Shown here piece by piece: positions 1 to 7,336 of a stretch of 17,711 nucleotides of DNA. A program made the position numbers and the translations under genes. The stretch is from UBA8290 sp964230965 (GTDB lineage: Bacteria; Bacillota_I; Bacilli_A; Acholeplasmatales; Acholeplasmataceae), in assembly GCA_964230965.1 (NCBI GenBank), contig CAXRJA010000049.1, positions 1 to 17,711 on the forward strand, in the 5' to 3' direction. How positions within the stretch are numbered: position 1 is the stretch's first letter; each line of letters opens with the position of its first letter. The notes beneath the pieces are model-generated. The model was not told the origin of the DNA and ran no database searches. It was given only the letters and a program-made list of their open reading frames with translations.

Positions 1-461
1 TAGCAGTATCATCTGAAACTGAATTCCCAGAGGAAGCGTTCAAACTTGCGAAGTGGATGAGTTTTGGTAAAGCTGGTTATAGTGCAAGATTAGATATCCT
101 TGAAGCTAATAATGCATTAGCTGAGGCAAATGGAGAATACCCTACTTACTTAGATCGTTTCCCTATAGCTGATTATCCCGATGTTTGGGATAGAGTAGGT
201 GGCTTTGTATCAGATATTGAAGGTATTGACTATATTTTAGATAATATCGAAAATGCAAAACCAGATCTAGATAAATGGTTACCAGGTTACAAAGATTTCT
301 GGTCATGGGTATTTGATCCAGAGAATCCTTATAACTTTGATGCACTTGTTGTTGCTGGTGCTTCATCAGTTCCAACTTGGGCAACTGAGTGGGAAAGAAA
401 AATCAATGAAATTGTTCAGACTGCATTAGAAACTTTAGGACAACCGCCTGTTGAAGAATAA
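1..461 (+). CDS. ABC transporter substrate-binding protein, C-terminal part (5' end outside window)
   Basis: The frame is open from the first full codon (position 3) to the TAA at 459-461, so this is the last 152 residues of a longer gene. The ATG at 57 is internal, because the residues before it continue the same protein (EEAFKLAKW before M). The pattern 'EEAFKLAKWMSFGKAG' followed by aromatic-rich helices and an 'EWERKINEIVQTAL' ending resembles the C-terminal helical lobe of extracellular sugar-binding proteins (family 1 type), where the final helix carries the last contacts with the permeases. I see no domain beyond this. Its place just before a permease-rich operon suggests it delivers a sugar or oligosaccharide to one of the two permease pairs downstream, possibly the second, since the first pair directly follows another binding protein. 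The substrate cannot be read from this fragment. Confidence 0.6.
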   Translation, partial: AVSSETEFPEEAFKLAKWMSFGKAGYSARLDILEANNALAEANGEYPTYLDRFPIADYPDVWDRVGGFVSDIEGIDYILDNIENAKPDLDKWLPGYKDFWSWVFDPENPYNFDALVVAGASSVPTWATEWERKINEIVQTALETLGQPPVEE

Positions 462-463
462 TT

Positions 464-469
464 TATAAT
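464..469 (+). promoter_or_regulatory. Possible -10 element (TATAAT) before the glucan operon
   Basis: A perfect TATAAT stands at 464-469, but I see no good -35 box at 16-18 nt upstream and no TGn extension. If used, transcription would start near 476, so the hairpin at 479-509 would form the very 5' end of the message. In such an AT-rich genome the match may be chance. Confidence 0.25.
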
Positions 470-475
470 ATTGTT

Positions 476-520
476 AATCAAGAGGGAGATGTAATCATTC
501 TCCCTCTTGGTTCACTTTTT
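476..520 (+). terminator. Hairpin with T-run between binding-protein gene and permease operon
   Basis: A perfect 11-bp stem pairs 479-489 with 499-509 around a 9-nt loop. It can extend to 476-512 through one G-T and two A-T pairs, and a run of five T follows at 516-520. It lies 15 nt after the stop of the upstream gene and just before the Shine-Dalgarno site of the next. The T-run is short and offset by three bases, so termination may be incomplete. Confidence 0.65.
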
Positions 521-533
521 AGAGGTGAGATAT

Positions 534-3500
534 TTGAAAGCAAATATAAAATCATTCATTCAATTTTTATCTGTGAAAAAAATCGTTGGATCTTCAATTG
601 TATTGTTGCTGGTCCTTTTTGTTGTTTTATCTTTTTTTCAAAGACAAAAATTAGATGATATTGTGGATACATCGACACTCATTTCAAGTGATGTATCATT
701 TACATCATCTCAATATAATTTACCTCTTTACCGTAATTGGATTGATGAGAAATCTAATGAAGTAATAATTTCTGATGAAATTGAGCTTGATCAAAATCAA
801 TATTCAGGGCAAGTTATTTTTGATACGTTTGAAAATGTAAAAGAAGTCTTAGAAAATGATGATTTTGATCAAAGCTATTTAATTGATTACGAGCAAGATT
901 TAGAAGTTAGATTCAGTAATATACAAGAATCAGGCTTATATTATTTAGATATAACCTATTTGCTTTTTGATAATAATGTAGATGCGGTACAGTATCAATT
1001 AAAGGTGAATGGTGTATCACCATTTTTTGAAACTCAGACACTTATTTTACCCTCTTCATGGGTATTTGAACAAGAAACCTTTACATTAGATAGATATAAT
1101 AACGATATTCAACCACGTTCAATTAAAGAAGTTGAATGGCAACATACAATAATAAGGGACTTTAAAGGTATGTATCAACATCCTTATCTCATCCACTTAA
1201 GTAAAGATGATGTATTATCGTTATCGTATGTGAATAGTCGTTTCTTAGTCGCGTCGATTTCTGTCGTACCTTATGATGCCCCAGATTCATATGATGCTTT
1301 CATGAATATGCATGCATCGACACCTATTATTGACGATGTGATGGTTCAAGTCTCTGCAAGAGAGATGGCATTAAGAAATGATCCATCGATTCGTTTAAGG
1401 GTGGAACAAGATCCTTCAAATTTATATTATGATACACAACAGTTAAGGTTAAATACGATTTTTGGTGATTCCTGGGAATCTGGTGGTCAACAAATTTCTT
1501 ATCATATTGAAGTCGAACAAGCTGGTTTATATCAATTATCTTTTAAATATCGCCAATATTTATTAAAAGACTTACCGGTATTTAGAAACATATACATAAA
1601 TGGCGCGCTTCAGTATGAAGAAATGCTCAGTGTCGCATTTCCTCATTCAATGTCATTCATTAATCGTACATTGAAAAAAGATGATGAAACACCTTATTAT
1701 GTTTATTTAAATGCTGGTGTAAATTCCATTACATTAGAAGCGACCAGTGAACCTTACGCACAATCCATAGAAAACTTAAAGTACATCATGAACGAAATCC
1801 AAGAACTTTCATTGTCAATTAAACGCTACACGAGTGGTGCAACGGATCGTTATCGTGATTGGGACGTAGAACTCTACTTTCCAAATGCTGTATCGGATAT
1901 TAGAAGTTGGGTCGTGATTTTAGAATCCATGTATGATGAACTTTTAAGTGTAGGTTCAGATAGTAATCCATCTGAAATTGCCAATATAAAAGTTTCTATT
2001 AATCGGTTAAATGATATCGCGGATGATATCAATAGTTTGCCATCTAGAATGGTTCAATTTTCAGATGGAGATTCTTCAGTCAATCAAATGTTAGGTCAAA
2101 TTGCATCACAATTGATGCGATCAAATTTAGAACTTGAACGTACGATGATTCATGGTGATGTGTCTTTGCCACGACCTTATACGACTATTTTTACATCAAT
2201 TTTTGAAGGTACAAAACGACTTATTTTATCGTTTATTAATAATCCCTATTCAGTTAATAATTCTGATGAAGATTTGAATGTATGGGTAAATTACCCAAGG
2301 CAATATATTGAAATTATGCAAATTATGATTGATCAGTCATATTTTGGCAATAGAAAAGTAACACTTTCACAAATGCCTGATCAAAATAAATTAATTTTAG
2401 CCAATACATCAGGTAAAGCACCTGATGTTGCCATTGGTGTAGATCATTGGATACCTTACGAATTCTCTATTCGAGGGGCTTCTGTTGATTTGAGACAGTT
2501 TGATGGCTATGAAGAAGTTGTATCAAGATTTTCTAAAGGTGCGATGATTCCATATGCATTTGAAGATGGTATGTATGGATTACCGTCAACACAAAATTTC
2601 TGGGTCACATTTTATCGAAATGATATTTTAACGAGTATTGGTGCAGAAGACATTCCAGATACATGGAATGATGTGATTGATGTTCTACCGTTGCTGCAAA
2701 GTTATGGTCTTAATTATTTTGTACCACTTGCACAGTTCTCAGGGTTAAAACCATTTGTTGCAACCATACCTTATGTATATCAGTTCGGTGGTAATTTATA
2801 TACAGAAACTGGGATGCAAACAGGGATTAATTCTACTGAAACACTTGAAGGTATGGAACTCATGAGTGAGTTATTTACCTTATATAATGTCCCTAAATTT
2901 GTAGGAAATTTCTTTAATAGTTTTAGATACGGTACTTTACCAATCGGTATTGGTGATTTAGCAACGTATATTCTTCTCAATAGTGCTGCAGATGAGTTGG
3001 ATGGTTTATGGTCGATGGCACCACATCCTGGTGTGTTAGACCCTGAAACAAATACGATCAATCGTTATGCATCTGTAGGTGCACAATCAAATATGATTTT
3101 ATCTCAGTCTAAGTATCAAGATGAAGCTTGGGACTTTTTAGACTGGTGGTCATCCACAGAAGTCCAAGCAGAATTTGCATTGACGTTGTTATCAACTTAT
3201 GGAAAACAATATTTTTGGAACACTGCAAACTTAGATGCATTTGATCTAATTCCAATGCCTAGACAGCATAAAGAAGTGATTCAGGCACAATGGGAATACG
3301 CAATCGAAGCACCTCGTATACCTGGTAGTTACATGGTAGAAAGAGAAATGAGTAATGCTTGGACAAATATTGTATTTAATGATGTCAATCCGAGACAAGC
3401 ACTAGATGAAGCTGTGCGTGTTGCTAATAGAGAAATATTATATAAAATGGCAGAATTTGGATATGTCGTTAATGGTGAACCTATCAAAGACTATGTTGTA

Positions 3501-3551
3501 CCAACGATGGATAATATTGATCAATGGTTAAAGGAGCATCAATATGATTAA
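534..3551 (+). CDS. Large membrane-anchored extracellular solute-binding protein with N-terminal beta modules
   Basis: I choose the TTG at 534 because GAGGTGA (522-528) sits 8 nt before it. The earlier TTG at 507 lies inside the hairpin stem and has no Shine-Dalgarno site. The protein is 1005 residues. Residues about 17-34 are a hydrophobic helix without a lipobox cysteine, so it looks like a signal anchor. Two beta-rich modules follow (about 100-235 and 310-403, the second with 'ISYHIEVEQAGLYQLSFKYR', carbohydrate-binding-module-like), then a helical section (about 405-560). The solute-binding domain starts near 'NVWVNYPRQYIEIM' (about 582) and includes 'DGMYGLPSTQNFWVTFYRND', typical of family 1 sugar-binding proteins. 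Usual binding proteins have 400-550 residues, so this is about twice normal size. It overlaps the next permease by 8 nt and is the likely partner of that pair. The role of the extra modules, perhaps glucan capture, is inference. Confidence 0.75.
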   Translation: MKANIKSFIQFLSVKKIVGSSIVLLLVLFVVLSFFQRQKLDDIVDTSTLISSDVSFTSSQYNLPLYRNWIDEKSNEVIISDEIELDQNQYSGQVIFDTFENVKEVLENDDFDQSYLIDYEQDLEVRFSNIQESGLYYLDITYLLFDNNVDAVQYQLKVNGVSPFFETQTLILPSSWVFEQETFTLDRYNNDIQPRSIKEVEWQHTIIRDFKGMYQHPYLIHLSKDDVLSLSYVNSRFLVASISVVPYDAPDSYDAFMNMHASTPIIDDVMVQVSAREMALRNDPSIRLRVEQDPSNLYYDTQQLRLNTIFGDSWESGGQQISYHIEVEQAGLYQLSFKYRQYLLKDLPVFRNIYINGALQYEEMLSVAFPHSMSFINRTLKKDDETPYYVYLNAGVNSITLEATSEPYAQSIENLKYIMNEIQELSLSIKRYTSGATDRYRDWDVELYFPNAVSDIRSWVVILESMYDELLSVGSDSNPSEIANIKVSINRLNDIADDINSLPSRMVQFSDGDSSVNQMLGQIASQLMRSNLELERTMIHGDVSLPRPYTTIFTSIFEGTKRLILSFINNPYSVNNSDEDLNVWVNYPRQYIEIMQIMIDQSYFGNRKVTLSQMPDQNKLILANTSGKAPDVAIGVDHWIPYEFSIRGASVDLRQFDGYEEVVSRFSKGAMIPYAFEDGMYGLPSTQNFWVTFYRNDILTSIGAEDIPDTWNDVIDVLPLLQSYGLNYFVPLAQFSGLKPFVATIPYVYQFGGNLYTETGMQTGINSTETLEGMELMSELFTLYNVPKFVGNFFNSFRYGTLPIGIGDLATYILLNSAADELDGLWSMAPHPGVLDPETNTINRYASVGAQSNMILSQSKYQDEAWDFLDWWSSTEVQAEFALTLLSTYGKQYFWNTANLDAFDLIPMPRQHKEVIQAQWEYAIEAPRIPGSYMVEREMSNAWTNIVFNDVNPRQALDEAVRVANREILYKMAEFGYVVNGEPIKDYVVPTMDNIDQWLKEHQYD

Positions 3552-4428
3552 GCGCATGAACAGACCTGCGTGGTTTATTGTTCCTTACTGGAGTTTATTT
3601 TTAATTTTTATTATTTTGCCTGTCATTGCTGCAATATTTTTAAGTTTCACGTATTTTAATGCGATTGAAACACCACGATTTGTTGGGATTAACAATTACA
3701 TCGAATTAATTACAACAGATACCGTATTCATGCAATATGTATTATCAAATACATTAAGATTTGCACTGATTGTAGGTCCTTTTGGATATATCATGGCATT
3801 TTTACTCGCATGGATGCTCGCACAAATATCAGCGATTCCAAGAACGATTTTAGCGATCATTTTATATTCTCCTTCATTAACACTAGGTGTTGCGATGGCA
3901 GCAATGTGGCGCATTATATTTTCAGGTGATGCAAATGGATACTTAAATGCGATATTGTTATCTAATAATTTAATTTTAGAACCACTACAATTTTTGCAGT
4001 CCCCTGAATACTTAATGACTATCATGATTGTTGTCTCATTGTGGAGTTCCATGGGTGTTGGCTTTTTAGCGATGCTTGCAGGCGTCTTAAATATTGATCA
4101 AACTCTTTATGAAGCAGCTTATGTTGATGGTATTAAAAATAGAACGCAAGAAATTTTATACATTACGTTACCGTCAATGAAACCACAGCTATTATTTGGT
4201 GCCGTGATGGCAGTTGTGTCAACGTTCCAAGCAGGTATGATTGGTGTTCAACTTGCAGGATCAAACCCGACACCTCAATATGCTGGACAACTTATTGTCA
4301 ATCATATTGAAGACTTTGGTTTCATACGTTATATGATGGGATATGCAGCAGCAGTATCTGTTGTGTTACTGATCATTGTCTATGTCATATCAAAAGTAAC
4401 TTTCAAAGCACTTGGAGATAAATCATGA
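3544..4428 (+). CDS. Sugar ABC transporter permease, first pair, subunit A (MalF/UgpA type)
   Basis: This is an integral membrane subunit of an importer for sugars or oligosaccharides. The 294-residue protein has about six hydrophobic segments, the first at about 12-35. The cytoplasmic EAA loop that docks the ATPase begins at residue 190 ('EAAYVDGIKNRTQEILYITL') and keeps EAA, DG and the terminal LP, although the usual GA after D is GI here. The ATG at 3544 lies 7 nt after AAGGAG (3531-3536) and overlaps the end of the binding-protein gene by 8 nt, which implies translational coupling. The next gene is its probable heterodimer partner. Family membership is clear. The substrate is inferred only from the GH16 enzyme in the same cluster. 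Confidence 0.88.
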   Translation: MIKRMNRPAWFIVPYWSLFLIFIILPVIAAIFLSFTYFNAIETPRFVGINNYIELITTDTVFMQYVLSNTLRFALIVGPFGYIMAFLLAWMLAQISAIPRTILAIILYSPSLTLGVAMAAMWRIIFSGDANGYLNAILLSNNLILEPLQFLQSPEYLMTIMIVVSLWSSMGVGFLAMLAGVLNIDQTLYEAAYVDGIKNRTQEILYITLPSMKPQLLFGAVMAVVSTFQAGMIGVQLAGSNPTPQYAGQLIVNHIEDFGFIRYMMGYAAAVSVVLLIIVYVISKVTFKALGDKS

Positions 4429-5312
4429 AAAAAAGATATTCTAAATTTCAAGGGATGAAAATTAATCCAAGTCGATTTCATCCAAGTCAACTACCATTTT
4501 ATTCATTTTTAGTGCCATTTTCACTATTAATGTTACTTCCAATTATCTTTATTTTTAATCATGCATTTAAACCAATTGGTGAGTTATTTGCATTCCCACC
4601 AAGGTTTTTTGTAAGACAACCAACCTTCGATAATTTTGTTGAACTTGCACGTATTACATCATCATCTGGTGTCCCTTTTTCTAGATATATCGTCAATAGT
4701 TTAATTGTGACGATTATTGGTGTTTCATTTGCCATTCTTATTACGAGTTTATCTGCTTACGGATTATCTAAACTCAAATTTAAAGGTAAAAAACTTCTTT
4801 TTGAAATCAATACCTTAGCACTTATGTTTGTTCCAATTGCAGTACAAATTCCTAGATATTTGATTATTGCAAGAGCAGGATTAATCGATACGTATTTAGG
4901 ACATATTTTACCTGTCGTGATACTTCCAGTTGCAATGTTTTTATTAAAACAATTTATCGACCAAACACCGAACGAGCTCATTGAATCCGCAAAAATTGAC
5001 GGTGCATCAGAAATGGAAATCTTTTTCAAAATTATCTTCCCAATTATTTTACCTGCGATTGCTACCGTAGGGATTTTATCATTCCAAGTATTATGGAATG
5101 ACACATCCACATCGATTTTATATATCGATGATGAATCTAAACGTACACTTGCATTTTTTATGATGAGTTTAACATCCTTACAAGGAAATACTGTGGCAGG
5201 ACAAGGGATGGCGGCTGCAGCGTCACTTATTATGTTTATTCCTAATCTCGTATTATTTATTTTCTTACAAAGTCGTGTGATGAATACCATGGCTCACTCA
5301 GGTATCAAATAA
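4425..5312 (+). CDS. Carbohydrate ABC transporter permease, first pair, subunit B (MalG type)
   Basis: This is the second membrane subunit of the first importer. The 295-residue protein has about six membrane helices, the first near 25-45 ('PFYSFLVPFSLLMLLPIIFI'). Its EAA loop starts at residue 187 ('ESAKIDGASEMEIFFKIIFP'), with the conserved DGA and final P. The phrase 'SRYIVNSLIVTIIGVSFAIL' is typical of MalG-type permeases at the start of the transport domain. The start ATG overlaps the previous stop by 4 nt (ATGA), with GGAG at 4414-4417 giving a 7-nt spacing. It should form a heterodimer with the preceding gene product and use an ATPase not encoded in this window. Confidence 0.88.
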   Translation: MKKRYSKFQGMKINPSRFHPSQLPFYSFLVPFSLLMLLPIIFIFNHAFKPIGELFAFPPRFFVRQPTFDNFVELARITSSSGVPFSRYIVNSLIVTIIGVSFAILITSLSAYGLSKLKFKGKKLLFEINTLALMFVPIAVQIPRYLIIARAGLIDTYLGHILPVVILPVAMFLLKQFIDQTPNELIESAKIDGASEMEIFFKIIFPIILPAIATVGILSFQVLWNDTSTSILYIDDESKRTLAFFMMSLTSLQGNTVAGQGMAAAASLIMFIPNLVLFIFLQSRVMNTMAHSGIK

Positions 5313-7336
5313 TGAAAAAGCTACTTATTATTTTATTCATTGTGATGGTATTACCATTGTTTACTGTAAAGGCGAATGGTGTGCCATACATTACATTTAC
5401 TTATTCATCAACGAATGGGCGTTTTGTCTATACACAAGATGCATATATTCCATTATCTAGAACAGAAACATTTGGCTCATATACACTTGATAATCCTCAA
5501 GATATCACCTTTGATGATAATGACATCATGTATATTGCAGATCGTGATTTAGGTGTTGTGATTGTACATGATGAAGAAAATCAACACACACAAGTCATTG
5601 GTGAAGGTATTTTAGAAGGACCAACGGGTGTTCATGTTGGTTTCGATGGTAACATCTATGTTGCCGATTTTATTACGAAAAAAGCGTATCAATTTTCAAA
5701 AAATAACCAAGATCAATATGATTTAGTAACAACATATGAGAAACCTTTGAATTCACCATTTTTTACTGATGATGATCCATTTGATCCTACAAAAGTCACA
5801 ACAGATAACGCAAATAATGTGTATGTTTTACTTGCAGGAAATGTCAATGGTCTTGCTCAATATAAAAATGATGGCACATTTTTTGGTTATTTTGGTGGGA
5901 ACAGTATACCAGCATCTTGGCAAAACACGGTTACATTTTTATTTTTTGATGAAGCAACGAGACGTAATTTATTTCAAATCATTCCGGATCCAGTGTATAA
6001 CTTAGCTACGGATCAAGACGGACTTATATTAACCACTACGAAGGGTCTCGATGGCTACCTAAAACTAAATATTGCAAATTTTGTATTAAATCAATCCGTT
6101 TGGGGTTTTGATAATAACGAAGATATACACGTAGGCCCTTATGAGACGATTTTCGCAGTCACGAGTGAAGGTTATATTGTTGAATATGGCCCTGATGGGA
6201 GTGTATTATTTATTTTTAGTGGTACCGATACCTCTGGTATTCAAGGGTTATTTCAAAATCCTACTGGGATTGCTGTTAATTCTAAGAGTCAAATATATGT
6301 TGTCGATGATCAAACGTCCTCACTGCAAATATTTGTGCCAACGTCTTTTGCCAATCTTGTACATAATGCGATTGCATTATATCAAGATGGACGCTATGTA
6401 GAAGCATTAGAACCTTGGCAAAAAGTATTAGAGAAAAATGCATTATTTGATCTTGCAAATAGAGGTCTTGGAGATGCGTATTTTGCACAAATGAATTACG
6501 AAGAAGCATTATATTATTATGAAATTGCTAGAAATAGACAAGGATATAGTGATGCATTTTGGGAAGTCAGAAATGATGTCTTATTAAATTCTGGAACCTT
6601 TATTGTCATTGCCTTATTTGGATTACTTATATTATCTATTGGTGGCAAATATTTAAAACTTATGGATATTTTACTTAAACCTTTTCATATGCTTAATGAC
6701 AAAACTAAAGATATAAAACTTATTAAAGAATTGAAGTTTGGCTTTTATTTAATGACACATCCAGTGGATGGATTCTACGGAATTAAACGTGAAAACAAAG
6801 CAAGTTATTTATCAGCAACCATGTATTTATTCATCTTTTTCTTTATGTATTTGATTTTTATCTTTGAAACAAATTTCTTATTTAATCCACTCATACGTTC
6901 ACAAATTGAAATTTTTGAACAGGTGATATCGATTTTCTTACCGTTCTTGTTATTTGTGTTAGCAAATTACTTAGTATGTTCTATTCGAGATGGAGAAGGA
7001 TCGTTTAAAGATGTATATATCGCAACATCTTATAGTTTATTACCAGCAATCATTGGACTACCTTTAATTATGCTACTGTCACAAGCACTCACATTAAATG
7101 AAGCATTCTTGTTTGATTTCGGTATGATTATCATTTACGTACTCACTGGTTTTTATTTAGTGATGACTGTGAAAGAAATTCATTACTATGAAATGAAAGC
7201 AACCGTAGGCAATATCTTAATTACACTCTTTACTGCAATTATGATTTTAGTTGTTGTCTTTATTGTCTATTTATTGCTCGGTGAAGTGGTTCAATTATTC
7301 TTAGACATCATTCGGGAGGTAACAGTTCGTGGTTAA
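5312..7336 (+). CDS. Exported NHL-repeat / TPR / YIP1-domain membrane protein
   Basis: The 674-residue protein begins with a clear signal peptide (about 1-21, 'LLIILFIVMVLPLFTVKA'). Residues about 35-345 contain NHL-like beta-propeller repeats, seen as recurring 'PQDITFDDNDIMYIAD', 'PTGVHVGFDGNIYVAD' and 'PTGIAVNSKSQIYVVD'. Two TPR-like units follow at about 347-415 ('ALYQDGRYVEALEPWQKVLE', 'GDAYFAQMNYEEALYYYEIA'). There is then one membrane helix (about 425-445), a basic loop, and a YIP1-type membrane domain from about 470 to the end with 'MTHPVDGFYGIKRE' and roughly five helices. The predicted layout puts propeller and TPR outside and the YIP1 part in the membrane. It starts in a TAATG overlap with the previous gene and has no good Shine-Dalgarno site, so it is probably coupled. 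Its position between permeases suggests an accessory or scaffold role in transport; this is inference, and no enzymatic function is visible. Confidence 0.72.
   Translation: MKKLLIILFIVMVLPLFTVKANGVPYITFTYSSTNGRFVYTQDAYIPLSRTETFGSYTLDNPQDITFDDNDIMYIADRDLGVVIVHDEENQHTQVIGEGILEGPTGVHVGFDGNIYVADFITKKAYQFSKNNQDQYDLVTTYEKPLNSPFFTDDDPFDPTKVTTDNANNVYVLLAGNVNGLAQYKNDGTFFGYFGGNSIPASWQNTVTFLFFDEATRRNLFQIIPDPVYNLATDQDGLILTTTKGLDGYLKLNIANFVLNQSVWGFDNNEDIHVGPYETIFAVTSEGYIVEYGPDGSVLFIFSGTDTSGIQGLFQNPTGIAVNSKSQIYVVDDQTSSLQIFVPTSFANLVHNAIALYQDGRYVEALEPWQKVLEKNALFDLANRGLGDAYFAQMNYEEALYYYEIARNRQGYSDAFWEVRNDVLLNSGTFIVIALFGLLILSIGGKYLKLMDILLKPFHMLNDKTKDIKLIKELKFGFYLMTHPVDGFYGIKRENKASYLSATMYLFIFFFMYLIFIFETNFLFNPLIRSQIEIFEQVISIFLPFLLFVLANYLVCSIRDGEGSFKDVYIATSYSLLPAIIGLPLIMLLSQALTLNEAFLFDFGMIIIYVLTGFYLVMTVKEIHYYEMKATVGNILITLFTAIMILVVVFIVYLLLGEVVQLFLDIIREVTVRG

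Noticed and set aside
57..461. Independent 134-residue gene starting at the ATG at 57
   Set aside because: The frame is open upstream to the window edge and the residues before the ATG continue the binding-protein pattern; there is no Shine-Dalgarno site.
507..533. TTG at 507 as the start of the large binding protein
   Set aside because: It lies inside the terminator-like stem without a ribosome site, while GAGGTGA precedes the TTG at 534.
4757..5290. 177-codon open frame on the minus strand opposite the MalG-type permease
   Set aside because: It lies wholly within a clear permease gene, its translation matches no family I know, and no ribosome site precedes it. It is a shadow.
6282..6509. 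Minus-strand open frame opposite the TPR part of the YIP1 protein
   Set aside because: It is a shadow of a repeat-bearing coding region, without start signals.
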